Assembly (NCBI GenBank): GCA_011523705.1
Contig: WTGC01000160.1
Span: 1-40,782 of the forward strand
Reading direction: 5' to 3'
Source: Chloroflexota bacterium
GTDB taxonomy: Bacteria > Chloroflexota > Anaerolineae > Aggregatilineales > Phototrophicaceae
Length of the DNA: 40,782 nucleotides
Below the pieces are notes generated by a model. The model had not been told where the DNA came from, searched no databases, and saw nothing but the letters and a program-made list of their open reading frames with translations. Shown one piece after another: positions 6,488 to 14,431 of this stretch (positions are counted from its first letter, which is position 1; every line of letters begins with the position of its first letter). The position numbers and the translations under genes are program-made.

Positions 6488-9148
6488 ATGCCCCACTTGA
6501 ATGAAGTTGGACGCCTGCCCATTCCATCCGACAATTGCGCCATCGCCATCCGCGATTTGCCCGCGGGCACGCCGGTGGATTACGCCGACGCGAGTTTCCG
6601 CCTGTCCCACCACGTGCTGGAGGGGCATCGTTTCGCCGTCCGCGAGATTGAGCGGGGCGAAGAGCTGACATCTTGGGGGCAGCGCTTTGGCATCGCCGCT
6701 TGCGATATCGCGGCGGGCGAGTATGTCATCAACGAGGGGGTTCAGGTGGAGTTGTCGCGGCGCGATTTGGACTTTCCCATTCCGCGGCAGCCGAACTTCG
6801 ACAACCGGATTACGGCTTATGAATTTGACGAATCCGCTTTCCGCCCGTCGCCAGCGCTGCCTCGCCACCGCGATATGCGTTTTTTCGAGGGTTATGCCCG
6901 GGGCGGCGGCCGCGGCGTCGGCACGCGAAATACGATCGTCGTGCTGGGCACATCGTCCCTGGTCGCGGGCTTCGTCCGCACCTTGACGCAGTTGACGGTG
7001 AGCCTGGCGGATGAGTACGACAATGTCGATGGCATCGTTCCAATCGCGCACACCGAAGGCGGGCATCGCGATCCGAACAACCGTGAAGTGCTGCTGCGGA
7101 CGCTGGCTGGCTTCGTGACGCATCCTAATGTGGGCGCAGTGGCGGCGATTGATTTTGGGGGCGAGGCCGTCACTAATGCCGACCTGCGGGATTATCTGAT
7201 CAAGCATGATTATCCGCTCGCCGATGTCACCCACTGTTTCCATTCCTTATCGACCAGTTTTGAAGAGAACGTGGCTTGGTTCAAGGATCTCTTGGTGGAA
7301 TGGCTGCCGCAGGTGAACAGCGTCGAGCGCAGCCCGCAGCCCTTGAGCGCGCTCAAGATCGCTCTGCAATGCGGCGGCTCCGATGCCTTTTCCGGCATCA
7401 GCGGCAATCCACTGGCCGCTTGGGTGGCGAAAGAAGTGATCCATTATGGCGGCTCGGCGAACCTGGCGGAGACGGACGAGCTCATCGGCTCGGAGGCTTA
7501 TTTGCTGGACAAGGTCGAGCAAGTCGAGAGCGCGCGCACGTTCCTCCACATGGTCGAGCGTTTTAAGGAGCGAGTCGGCTGGCATGGCGAGACGGCGGAA
7601 GGCAACCCCTCCGGCGGCAACAAATATCGCGGACTCTACAATATCTATCTGAAGTCGCTGGGAGCGGCGGCAAAACGCCATCCCGATGTGCCGGTGCATG
7701 ATGTGATCGATTACGGTCAGCCGATGACCAGCGGCGGCTTCTACTTTATGGATAGCCCGGGCAACGACCTGGAAAGCATCGCCGGGCAGGTGGCCAGCGG
7801 CAGCAATATGATTTTCTTCATCACCGGCAATGGCTCGATCACCAATTTTCCCTTTGTGCCCACCATCAAATACGTGACGACGACGGCGCGTTTCAATCTG
7901 CTGCGGCATGATATGGATGTCAACGCCGGCGAGTATCTTGACGGCCGCCCGCTTGACGAGTTGGGTGCGCGCGCCCTGGACTTGACGGTGGACGTGGCCG
8001 GGGGCCAGCCCTCCGCCGGCGAAAAAGCCGGGCATTATCAGGTGCAGATCTGGCGCGACTGGCAGCAGACCAAGCCGGCCAATGTCACCTTGCTGGCGAA
8101 AAGAAGCTATTCGGGCGAGCCGATCGCGATCCCCAATGATGTCGCTGTGCCACCAGTGCGAATCTCCGCCTACGAGGTTGATGGCGAATGGACGACCGAG
8201 CGGATTGGCTTAATCATGCCGACCAGTTTGTGCTCGGGGCAGATCGCAAAGATGACGACCGATACGCTCAACGCGCAAGGATTGGGTCAAGCGACCGGGC
8301 TGTCCCGTTTCGTCACCCTGGTGCATACGGAGGGCTGCGGCGGCAATGTCGTGCCGGAATACAAAGATATGCAGATCGGATACTTGCAGCACCCCAAGCT
8401 GCGTCACGCGCTGCTGCTGGAGCACGGCTGCGAAATCACGCACAACAGCTATTTCCGGACGCTGATGGCCGAGCGGGGCTTGGATCCGGAGGCATTTGGC
8501 TGGGCGAGCATTCAATTGGATGGCGGCATTGACGCGGTCATGCGCAAGATCGTCGGTTGGTTCGGCGATCGGCTGCGCGATGACGCGCCGCCGCGCAAGT
8601 CCATTGCGGGCTGGGAAGCGCTTCGCCTGGGCTTGCTATCCCAAGGCCAGGTTCCCGCCGATATTGCCTCTGGACTGGCGACAATGTGCACGATGATCGT
8701 CGCCGGCGGCGGCACGGTGGTCGCATCGGATAAGGACGCCCTGTTCGACGGTCCTTTTGCCGCCCAGCTCGGTCTGAGCGCAGGCGCGGAAGCGACATTG
8801 GGCTATGGTCAACGAGCGAAGCGGACCGGCTTCCACATCATGGCAAATCCGCGGGGGCATTGGGGCGAAACGCTGGCCGGGCTGGGCGCGAGCGGCGTCG
8901 AGGTCATGCTGGGTTATGTCGAAGGCGCCTTGCTGGCCGGGCATCCGCTCGTGCCGGTGCTTCAAGTGAGCGCTGGCGCGTCATCACCTGCTGACCTGGA
9001 TGGCGTGCTGCTGCCAGGCGATGATGTCGCCGCGCGCCTGCTTGATCTGCTGGTTTCAACGCTCTCGGGCGAGCATACACCCAGACATCAGGAGGTTGGC
9101 AACCACGATTTCCAGGTGACCCGCGGCCTGCTAGGGGTCTCTTTCTAG
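6488..9148 (+). CDS. UxaA/GarD-type sugar-acid dehydratase with internal tandem duplication
   Basis: 886 residues, nearly twice the usual ~500 of altronate/galactarate dehydratases. An N-terminal SAF domain (residues ~10-85: AIAIRDLPAGTPVDY through AAGEYVINEG) is followed by two copies of the catalytic unit. Copy 1 (~135-520) keeps GGSDAFSGISGNP at 296-308 and the SGGFYFMDSPGNDLESIAG region, but its three conserved cysteine positions are L158, G192 and G225. Copy 2 (~575-860) keeps all three cysteines (C582 in PTSLCSG, C617 in HTEGCG, C648 in EHGCE) but has lost GGSD. The two halves probably form one composite active site. The start is ATG 6488 with AGGA seven bases upstream. The exact sugar acid is not known. 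The gene stands alone, converging with the kinase-like gene. Confidence 0.85.
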   Translation: MPHLNEVGRLPIPSDNCAIAIRDLPAGTPVDYADASFRLSHHVLEGHRFAVREIERGEELTSWGQRFGIAACDIAAGEYVINEGVQVELSRRDLDFPIPRQPNFDNRITAYEFDESAFRPSPALPRHRDMRFFEGYARGGGRGVGTRNTIVVLGTSSLVAGFVRTLTQLTVSLADEYDNVDGIVPIAHTEGGHRDPNNREVLLRTLAGFVTHPNVGAVAAIDFGGEAVTNADLRDYLIKHDYPLADVTHCFHSLSTSFEENVAWFKDLLVEWLPQVNSVERSPQPLSALKIALQCGGSDAFSGISGNPLAAWVAKEVIHYGGSANLAETDELIGSEAYLLDKVEQVESARTFLHMVERFKERVGWHGETAEGNPSGGNKYRGLYNIYLKSLGAAAKRHPDVPVHDVIDYGQPMTSGGFYFMDSPGNDLESIAGQVASGSNMIFFITGNGSITNFPFVPTIKYVTTTARFNLLRHDMDVNAGEYLDGRPLDELGARALDLTVDVAGGQPSAGEKAGHYQVQIWRDWQQTKPANVTLLAKRSYSGEPIAIPNDVAVPPVRISAYEVDGEWTTERIGLIMPTSLCSGQIAKMTTDTLNAQGLGQATGLSRFVTLVHTEGCGGNVVPEYKDMQIGYLQHPKLRHALLLEHGCEITHNSYFRTLMAERGLDPEAFGWASIQLDGGIDAVMRKIVGWFGDRLRDDAPPRKSIAGWEALRLGLLSQGQVPADIASGLATMCTMIVAGGGTVVASDKDALFDGPFAAQLGLSAGAEATLGYGQRAKRTGFHIMANPRGHWGETLAGLGASGVEVMLGYVEGALLAGHPLVPVLQVSAGASSPADLDGVLLPGDDVAARLLDLLVSTLSGEHTPRHQEVGNHDFQVTRGLLGVSF

Positions 9149-9174
9149 GCGGCCGCTTTTGAACCGTCGACCGA

Positions 9175-9726
9175 TCAGCCGCGCCGGAGGGCGAGGTCGC
9201 GCCAGAAGGTCACGATGCGCTCGATAAGAATCGCCTCGGTGATGGTGGTCGCGTCGAATTCGACGATGTTCTCGACCTCGCGGATGCGCCATTCGCGCTG
9301 CAGTTCGCCGATAGCGAGCGAACGTTCAACCGGGTCGTGATAGCGCGCGCCCAGCGTGAGGTGGATGCGGCGCAGGATCGAATCCAGCGACGCCACCAGA
9401 CAAACGATGACGCCGTTGCGCTGTAATTCCGCCAGATGCCCGCTGTTGAGCAGGGTATTGCCGGAGACGCGAATCAGGGCGCGGCGATGAAGGACGATCT
9501 GATCCATGACCTGCGTTTCGATCGCTTTCAGGCGGCGTTCGCCATAGAGCTGGCGAATGCCCTCGATGGTATCGCCGAGCTGATCTTCAATCTCTCGCTC
9601 GACATCAATCATCTGCAAGCCCAGCCGCAGCGCCAGTTGCTGCGATATCCTGGGTCGATTGGGTTCGAGATAACCGGTGACGATCAGGTTGAGATCGCCA
9701 TGAAGGGGGAGATCACGCGTTACCAT
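9175..9726 (-). CDS. Shikimate-kinase-like protein lacking the P-loop
   Basis: 183 residues from ATG 9726. The order of motifs is that of shikimate kinase: a first strand (NLIVTGY), a helix (QQLALRLGLQMIDVEREI, with an Asp pair like IDxD), then GDTIEGIRQLYGERRLKAIE and LIRVSGNTLLNSGHLAEL (the usual GGG loop is SGN here). The ATP-binding loop is missing: where GxxGxGKS belongs, residues 18-28 read GYLEPNRPRIS. It is therefore unlikely to phosphorylate in the usual way and may be a regulatory or binding pseudokinase. It overlaps the HAD gene by 14 bases and is the last gene of an SDR-HAD-kinase-like operon. Family confidence is good; activity is unknown. Confidence 0.75.
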   Translation of the reverse strand: MVTRDLPLHGDLNLIVTGYLEPNRPRISQQLALRLGLQMIDVEREIEDQLGDTIEGIRQLYGERRLKAIETQVMDQIVLHRRALIRVSGNTLLNSGHLAELQRNGVIVCLVASLDSILRRIHLTLGARYHDPVERSLAIGELQREWRIREVENIVEFDATTITEAILIERIVTFWRDLALRRG

Positions 9727-10489
9727 TGCGCCAGCCGGGGTACCACTCGTCCAGGATTGCCGGCAAAGCCTCCATCGAGCGCAGACGCGGCTCATATGCG
9801 GTGAATGTGCCTTGCGCTTCCAATCGGCTGGTGACGCGCAGAACGGCTTTCATGCCCACGGAAAGCGCGCCGGCGATATCCGCCTCCGGGCTATCGCCGA
9901 TGAAGACGGTCTCATCCGGCGCCGTGCCCATCCGTTCCAGCGCGCAGTTGAAAATCCGCTGATCGGGCTTGAGATAGCCGGCGTCCGCGGCCGAAAGTCG
10001 ACAATCGGGGAAATAGTCAATCAGACCGTGCCGTTCCAGCTCGGCGTCGCGCATCGCCATCGGCTGCGAGGCGTTGGTGACGATGCCCAGCTTGACGCCG
10101 GCCAACTGCAGGGTTCGTAGCATCGGCGGCACATCGGGGAAGACGACCGTGCCTGGCACAACGTTCCAATCATAAGCGCGAATGACATCAGCAAGATCCA
10201 GACGGTCGGTCGCCACGCCCAGCGCTTCCAGCGTATCCATGAGAATGCTGGGCATGTGCGGGGCGCGCAAGGTCACCCGCGCCTCAGACCAAGCCGCTCT
10301 CGTACGCTGTAGATAGGATTCCAGGAGCGTGTCTGCCGTGAGCCAATAAGCGCGCGTCTGGCGGAAGACGTGTTCTTTTACGCGCGACAGGCGCGCCGAT
10401 TCGATTTCCCGCCAGCCAAGTTGAACACCGCTCCAGTCGACCAGGGTGTCGTCGAAGTCGAACAGGGCGCCCTTGAGTTGCGTGGCCAC
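9713..10489 (-). CDS. HAD-superfamily hydrolase (phosphatase)
   Basis: 258 residues, complete. Motif I DFDDTLVD has the nucleophile D11 and acid/base D13. A helical cap domain spans ~20-110. Motif II is IVTNAS, motif III is the Lys of GYLKPDQRIF, and motif IV is FIGDSPEADIAGA. This is a standard haloacid-dehalogenase phosphatase of the phosphoglycolate/pyrophosphatase type with a C1 cap; the substrate cannot be named. The start is GTG 10489, six bases after the SDR stop codon, and the 3' end overlaps the kinase-like gene, so all three minus-strand genes form one operon. Confidence 0.9.
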   Translation of the reverse strand: MATQLKGALFDFDDTLVDWSGVQLGWREIESARLSRVKEHVFRQTRAYWLTADTLLESYLQRTRAAWSEARVTLRAPHMPSILMDTLEALGVATDRLDLADVIRAYDWNVVPGTVVFPDVPPMLRTLQLAGVKLGIVTNASQPMAMRDAELERHGLIDYFPDCRLSAADAGYLKPDQRIFNCALERMGTAPDETVFIGDSPEADIAGALSVGMKAVLRVTSRLEAQGTFTAYEPRLRSMEALPAILDEWYPGWRNGNA

Positions 10490-10495
10490 GCTCGC

Positions 10496-11722
10496 CTAGC
10501 CCCCGGCGCTTTTGGCGGCGCGTTTCGCCTTGCGTTCGAGCGCGCGGCGGCGCCGTTCTTCACGCTTGGCTTCGTCTTCATTCCAGGGCGTTGGCCCGTC
10601 CGAGGGCGGTGGCGCGGCCGCTTTGACTGTCGCCGGTTCGGGCGTGGCGGCTGCCTCGGCGGTGGGCTCGGCTTGGGCCGCGGCTGGCTCGGGCAAGGCG
10701 ACATCATAGGCGAAGGACTCAATCGCGGCGCGGGCGGCGTCTTCGTAGTGGTAGAAGGACTCCGCCTGGACCGCGTCTTTCATACGCCAGACCAGCGCGG
10801 TCGCTTCCAGGCCGCTTTCGAGGCTTTCGTGCCGCGGCTGCCAGGCGAAGCGCTCTCTGAGCTGGCTGCTGTCGATGACAATCTCGCGCGCCATCAGCTT
10901 ATCGCCCAAGGACTGCTCGCGCAGCATGGAGAGGAATCCGCCGGTTGCAAAGCGCGGTTCACTCAGGCCGAGCGCATGGCTGAGCGCGGCGCTGAATTCG
11001 TCAGGACTGGCCGCTGCATTGGCGGCGGCGTTTATCATCGCAATGCCATCCGGTTCGGAATCGGATTCCAGAAGAGATGCAATCGCCGAAGCCAAATCGT
11101 CTTCGTGGATCCAGGACGCGGGCTGGCTGCCGGGTGTGAGGCGCCGCGAGCCCTTTATGGCTTCTGCGAGCGCGGCCGTATCGGCGCTGTTGCCGCCGTA
11201 GATATAGCCGCTGCGGATGATGTAGCCATTTAAGCCGCTCTCGCGCGCGAATGCCTCGGCCGCCAGCATCGGCGCGTAATCCCGGTCATGCGTGTCATGG
11301 TCGCCTTCTTTGGCGGCGCGGTGCCCCGCTTCATAAAGATAGCCGAAGCTGAGCGATATAAGGGACTTCACCCGATGCAGTTTCGCCGCCTCAATTACCG
11401 CCGCGCTGTATTGGACGAGCTGATCCGCGCAGCGGGCGTATTCGGCGCCGGCATGGGGCGCGCCGCCGAAGAACTGCGGACCGGCATGGACCACGGCATC
11501 GGCCTTCGTCATCTGCAAGATGCTCAGGATTTCGCTGGCGCGTGCCAGATCGGGGAAGACGGGCAGCGCGCCCGCTATACGCACAGCCAAGGCGCCATCG
11601 GCATCGCAGGCGGTCGCCGCGACTTTGTGCCCGCGCCGCAGCAAGGCGCGCGCCGTCGCCAATCCAGCGCCTTCCGCGCCGCCAGTCACCAAAATGTTCA
11701 TTGCTTGCGTCGCTTCTGCCAT
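10496..11722 (-). CDS. NAD-dependent epimerase/dehydratase-like protein (atypical SDR)
   Basis: 408 residues. A Rossmann start NILVTGGAEGAGLATARAL (the nucleotide loop has a Glu where a Gly is usual) is followed by DAVVHAG, SLISLSFGYLYEAG (the SYK-like strand) and YIIRSGYIYGGNS. This is the extended-SDR plan through residue ~310. The catalytic YxxxK is altered: Y149-A-P-M-L153 has Leu for Lys. The final ~95 residues are Ala/Glu/Pro linker then a very basic tail (KREERRRRALERKAKRAAK), not part of the SDR fold and possibly nucleic-acid or membrane binding. It may be a catalytically weak nucleotide-sugar enzyme or a sensor. Start 11722 is used; ATG 11701 is an alternative beginning directly at the Rossmann strand. 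Confidence 0.8.
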   Translation of the reverse strand: MAEATQAMNILVTGGAEGAGLATARALLRRGHKVAATACDADGALAVRIAGALPVFPDLARASEILSILQMTKADAVVHAGPQFFGGAPHAGAEYARCADQLVQYSAAVIEAAKLHRVKSLISLSFGYLYEAGHRAAKEGDHDTHDRDYAPMLAAEAFARESGLNGYIIRSGYIYGGNSADTAALAEAIKGSRRLTPGSQPASWIHEDDLASAIASLLESDSEPDGIAMINAAANAAASPDEFSAALSHALGLSEPRFATGGFLSMLREQSLGDKLMAREIVIDSSQLRERFAWQPRHESLESGLEATALVWRMKDAVQAESFYHYEDAARAAIESFAYDVALPEPAAAQAEPTAEAAATPEPATVKAAAPPPSDGPTPWNEDEAKREERRRRALERKAKRAAKSAGG

Positions 11723-11999
11723 CGCTTCATCTCTCTCAGGCTGGGATAACTGCCGCCATTATGCCACAAGTTGGTATTGTATGGCACCGGACTCTTGGTT
11801 TCTTGATTGCAGCGCGCGCTGACTTTGCGCATGGGCCCGCATCAATGCCAAAGGAAATAACTCACGCCTCTCGCCATGACGGTCTTTGTCGAGCCATCAT
11901 GGTGGCCGCAACTGCGGTCGCCACCAATGGATGTGACGACATCGCAACGCGCGAGCTAATCGGACGTATATTAATCAGGTCAGCGCCGAGGAGGGATGT

Positions 12000-12506
12000 A
12001 TGTCGCGCAAACCCAAGGGAAATACACGCCGTTGGTTGACAGCCTCGAATCTCTTAGTGGCGCATGTGGTCTTTCATGTCATCTTTGTTTTTGGATATTG
12101 GTTTTCGGTTATAGCGAGTCTGAGTTTTTCAGGTGTCGACTTCCTAGAAAATCATCTGCTTGCATTCTTGACAGACGCAGCTTCCAATCATCTTGCGTTG
12201 CTGCTTATCCTCATCATTCATGCGATTGTCTTTGTCGCCAATCGGTGGCGGAAGCAAAGACAGCAAGGCGGCGAAATCAGGCAATATAATGAAGAGCTCG
12301 GCCGCTTGACTGCCGAAGAAAAACTGGAGCTGCTGCTGGATGAGGTGGTCGAATTGCGCGAAGCTTTACATGATCGCGAAGTCGTCAATCAAACGCGCAA
12401 TCCCGATTTGGCCGCGCAGCGTCTGCGTGAACGCGATCAAGAAGCAGAAAACGAGATGATCCTCCATGAAGAATACCAAGTAGAGAAGGCGATAAAGGGA
12501 TTGTGA
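12000..12506 (+). CDS. Two-TM membrane protein with cytoplasmic coiled-coil tail
   Basis: 168 residues. A basic N-terminus is followed by two membrane helices: ~15-40 (LVAHVVFHVIFVFGYWFSVI) and ~62-84 (NHLALLLILIIHAIVFVANR). Residues 85-168 are highly charged and helical (GRLTAEEKLELLLDEVVELR is heptad-like), a likely cytoplasmic coiled coil. The layout resembles 'low-affinity iron permease/DUF1003-like' two-TM proteins, but I do not recognise the family with certainty. A clear ribosome site GAGGAGGG ends five bases before ATG 12000. The next gene begins inside its stop codon (GTGA), implying coupled translation. Confidence 0.75.
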   Translation: MSRKPKGNTRRWLTASNLLVAHVVFHVIFVFGYWFSVIASLSFSGVDFLENHLLAFLTDAASNHLALLLILIIHAIVFVANRWRKQRQQGGEIRQYNEELGRLTAEEKLELLLDEVVELREALHDREVVNQTRNPDLAAQRLRERDQEAENEMILHEEYQVEKAIKGL

Positions 12507-12766
12507 CGAGCGAATCTCCGACAAGCTGGATTTGGGCGGACGAGGCTCGCGGCGGCGTCAAGGGCGCGCGCTTGAAGCCGGCCGAGGGACTTTTCGATTG
12601 GGTTGATCAGCCGGGCTGCGTTTGCAGCGATGCCATTGCCAGCCAGACAATCATGGACTTCCGCGAGAAGGGACCGTTGGAAACGCCGCCGGCTGACGTC
12701 TTGGAAGAGATGCGTGGCGCAATCCGCGCAGCGCCGTCTATTGACAGTCCGCGCGGTCGGGGTTAG
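12503..12766 (+). CDS. Small hypothetical protein, translationally coupled
   Basis: 87 residues starting at GTG 12503, overlapping the preceding TGA by four bases. The sequence is acidic and Trp-rich near the N-terminus (SWIWADEARGGVKGARLKPA, then GLFDWVDQPGCVCSDAIASQ) and has a closely spaced Cys pair, CVC. The stop codon lies inside the -10 box of the tRNA promoter. I do not recognise a family. The tight overlap with the membrane protein and a coding-like composition support it as a real gene; the CVC motif may bind metal or be redox active, which is speculative. Confidence 0.6.
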   Translation: MTSESPTSWIWADEARGGVKGARLKPAEGLFDWVDQPGCVCSDAIASQTIMDFREKGPLETPPADVLEEMRGAIRAAPSIDSPRGRG

Positions 12767-12769
12767 AAT
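12741..12769 (+). promoter_or_regulatory. Consensus sigma70-type promoter of tRNA-Ala
   Basis: TTGACA (12741-12746), 17-base spacer, TAGAAT (12764-12769), ending 12 bases before the mature tRNA. The -35 element and spacer lie inside the last codons of the preceding small gene, whose stop overlaps the -10 box. Confidence 0.75.
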
Positions 12770-12781
12770 AGCGCGTCACAG

Positions 12782-12854
12782 GGGCCTGTAGCTCAGTTGG
12801 GAGAGCGCCACAATGGCATTGTGGAAGTCAGGGGTTCGAGTCCCCTCAGGTCCA
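12782..12854 (+). tRNA. tRNA-Ala(GGC)
   Basis: A 73-base cloverleaf. The acceptor GGGCCTG pairs with CAGGTCC (one G-U), discriminator A at 12854. The D stem is GCTC/GAGC, the anticodon stem CCACA/TGTGG, and the loop ATGGCAT has anticodon GGC at 12815-12817. The T stem is AGGGG/CCCCT with loop TTCGAGT. CCA is not encoded (CAG follows). It reads the alanine codons GCC/GCU. Confidence 0.95.
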
Positions 12855-12899
12855 CAGGAGAGCGCAAGATCTTTAGCGGTCGCGTGAAAGGTCGGTTCC

Positions 12900-13064
12900 G
12901 TGGCGAAACACAAACGCAGCGTCTGGGACGAATTGCTGGAGTTGGGTCGGCGGATTCTGAAAGAGATTGACGACTTGCTTGATCCGAAAGCGCCGCAACA
13001 ACAACAGCCAGCGCGCGTCCCAGTTCCGGCCAGCAAACGGCGGCGGGATTACGACCACGAATAG
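12900..13064 (+). CDS. Small basic protein (54 aa)
   Basis: A GTG start at 12900, with AAAGG about nine bases upstream, opens a 54-residue frame: an amphipathic helix KRSVWDELLELGRRILKEID, a PQQQQPARVPVP linker and a basic/acidic end KRRRDYDHE. It follows tRNA-Ala by 45 bases and is closed by a good Rho-independent terminator 28 bases downstream, so it may be co-transcribed with the tRNA. Codon use is coding-like. I do not recognise the family; the shape (one helix, then a charged tail) suggests a small membrane- or nucleic-acid-associated adaptor, unproven. Confidence 0.55.
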   Translation: MAKHKRSVWDELLELGRRILKEIDDLLDPKAPQQQQPARVPVPASKRRRDYDHE

Positions 13065-13092
13065 CTTTCCGCGATGGCAGTGTGTCTTGGAG

Positions 13093-13118
13093 CGCAGTTC
13101 AAATGGACTGCGTTTTTG
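13093..13118 (+). terminator. Rho-independent terminator after the 54-aa gene
   Basis: Stem CGCAGTTC (13093-13100) with GGACTGCG (13105-13112), loop AAAT, followed by TTTTTG. It ends the tRNA/small-gene transcript. Confidence 0.7.
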
Positions 13119-13206
13119 TATTCTTGTTGCCCGTACTTAACCCAATTGCTTGCACAGGGCGACAATTGCTGACATCATTTATGAGTTGGCGGCAAGGAGA
13201 CCTACA

Positions 13207-14259
13207 ATGCCAGAATTCTCGATTTTCGATGGCCACAACGATACGCTTCTGCGTTTCTATCAGAATGATGATGTTAATTACATTGATTTCCTGAGCGAGA
13301 TGGACGGGGGCCATATCGACCTGGTTCGCGCTCGTCGCGGCGGATTCGCCGGCGGGTTTTTCGCCGTCTACGTGCCTAATCCCGAGCGCCGCATCGACCC
13401 CGACAGCATGCCCGATACCTCCGAGCCCTATGTGTCGCCGGCCGTCGATTTCGTCTTCTCGCAGGGCGTCGCGCTGCGGATGATGTCCGATCTTTTCAAG
13501 CTGGAGGCGGCATCCGACGGGCAGATAAAGGTGGTTCGCAGCGCCGCAGAATTGGGGAGCTGTATAGAAAATGGCGTCTTCGCGGCGATTCTTCACTTTG
13601 AAGGGGCGGAACCCATCGACGAAGACCTCAACGCCTTGGAGGTCTTTTATCGCGCCGGGCTGAGGTCGTTGGGCATCGTCTGGAGCCGACCGACTATCTT
13701 CGCGCACGGCGTGCCCATCGCCTTCCCCTCGTCACCCGATATCGGTCCCGGCTTGACCGACGCCGGGAAGCGGCTGGTGCGGCGCTGCAACGAGCTGGGC
13801 ATCCTGATCGACCTGTCGCACATGAACGAGAAAGGCTTCTGGGATGTGGCTGCGCTGAGCGATGCGCCGCTGGTCGCCACCCATTCCAACGTCCATGCTC
13901 TCTGCCCGATATCGCGCAATTTGACCGACAAGCAATTGGACGCGATCAAAGCCTCGGACGGGATGGTGGGCTTGAACTTCGCGACCGGCTTCCTCAACGA
14001 AGATGGCTCCTGGGACGCCGATCGCCCGCTGGATGTGATGGTGCGGCATCTCGATTATTTGGTGGAGCGGCTGGGCGAAACCCGCGTTGGCTTAGGCTCG
14101 GATTATGATGGCGCGCGCGTGCCGGAAGCTGTCGGCGATGTCTCCAAGCTGCCCAACCTGACCGCGGCGCTGGGTGCGGCCGGCTATAATGACGCGCTGC
14201 TGCACAAGCTGACGCATCAGAATTGGCTGCGGGTCTTGCGGAAGACCTGGGGCGGTTAA
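13207..14259 (+). CDS. Membrane (renal-type) dipeptidase, peptidase family M19
   Basis: 350 residues, full length. It is a metal-dependent dipeptidase of the amidohydrolase superfamily. The zinc-site residues can be read in order: HxD in FDGHNDTLL (H10, D12), the bridging Glu in ILHFEGAE, His in LIDLSHMNE, His in LVATHSNVHAL followed by CPISRNLTD, and Asp in VGLGSDYDGA. There is no signal peptide, so it is probably cytoplasmic. M19 enzymes split dipeptides, often with D-residues at the second position. ATG 13207 has AAGGAG seven bases before it. It appears monocistronic and is followed by repeat-rich DNA. Confidence 0.93.
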   Translation: MPEFSIFDGHNDTLLRFYQNDDVNYIDFLSEMDGGHIDLVRARRGGFAGGFFAVYVPNPERRIDPDSMPDTSEPYVSPAVDFVFSQGVALRMMSDLFKLEAASDGQIKVVRSAAELGSCIENGVFAAILHFEGAEPIDEDLNALEVFYRAGLRSLGIVWSRPTIFAHGVPIAFPSSPDIGPGLTDAGKRLVRRCNELGILIDLSHMNEKGFWDVAALSDAPLVATHSNVHALCPISRNLTDKQLDAIKASDGMVGLNFATGFLNEDGSWDADRPLDVMVRHLDYLVERLGETRVGLGSDYDGARVPEAVGDVSKLPNLTAALGAAGYNDALLHKLTHQNWLRVLRKTWGG

Positions 14260-14269
14260 CCCCCTCAAT

Positions 14270-14289
14270 CCCCCCATAGCAATGGGGGG
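14270..14289. repeat. Perfect C6/G6 palindromic hairpin
   Basis: CCCCCCAT (14270-14277), loop AGCA, ATGGGGGG (14282-14289), eleven bases after the dipeptidase stop. It has no T-tract, so it is more likely an intergenic palindrome than a terminator, though it may protect the 3' end of the message. It resembles the edges of the C-rich element that follows. Confidence 0.5.
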
Positions 14290-14334
14290 AAGCTTGTCTC
14301 GCCTACGCGAAATACCTTGGGTCAAGCCGGGTTT

Positions 14335-14394
14335 GGCTCCCCCTTCCATAGCTCGCTGGGGAAGGGGGTTGGGGGGATGGGGTTGTCCGCCCAC
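14335..14394 (+). repeat. C/G-rich palindromic element, family B copy 1
   Basis: CCCCCTTCC (14339-14347) pairs perfectly with GGAAGGGGG (14360-14368) around a 12-base loop containing TAGCTCGCTG, then GGGGGGATGGGGTTG follows. A second copy at 17568-17617 lies in the opposite orientation, and variant copies are at 37953-38050 and 40753-40782. Confidence 0.7.
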
Positions 14395-14402
14395 ATCCGC
14401 CG

Positions 14403-14431
14403 TTTACAGACTCGGCTATGTATGTTATGGT
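14403..14431 (+). promoter_or_regulatory. Candidate promoter for leuS
   Basis: TTTACA (14403-14408), 17-base spacer, TATGGT (14426-14431). It would give leuS a leader of about 320 bases with small hairpins (for example GGACC-TAA-GGTCC at 14516-14528) and two family-A palindromes. No T-box consensus is seen in this leader. Confidence 0.4.

Noticed and set aside
11542..12039. 165-codon open frame across the gap before the two-TM protein gene
   Set aside because: It overlaps the start of a gene with a strong ribosome site and runs antisense into the SDR gene; no family resemblance.
12776..13036. 86-residue minus-strand ORF containing GTRTPD...LSYRP
   Set aside because: This is the well-known false peptide produced by translating the antisense of a tRNA gene; it lies across tRNA-Ala and the 54-residue gene.
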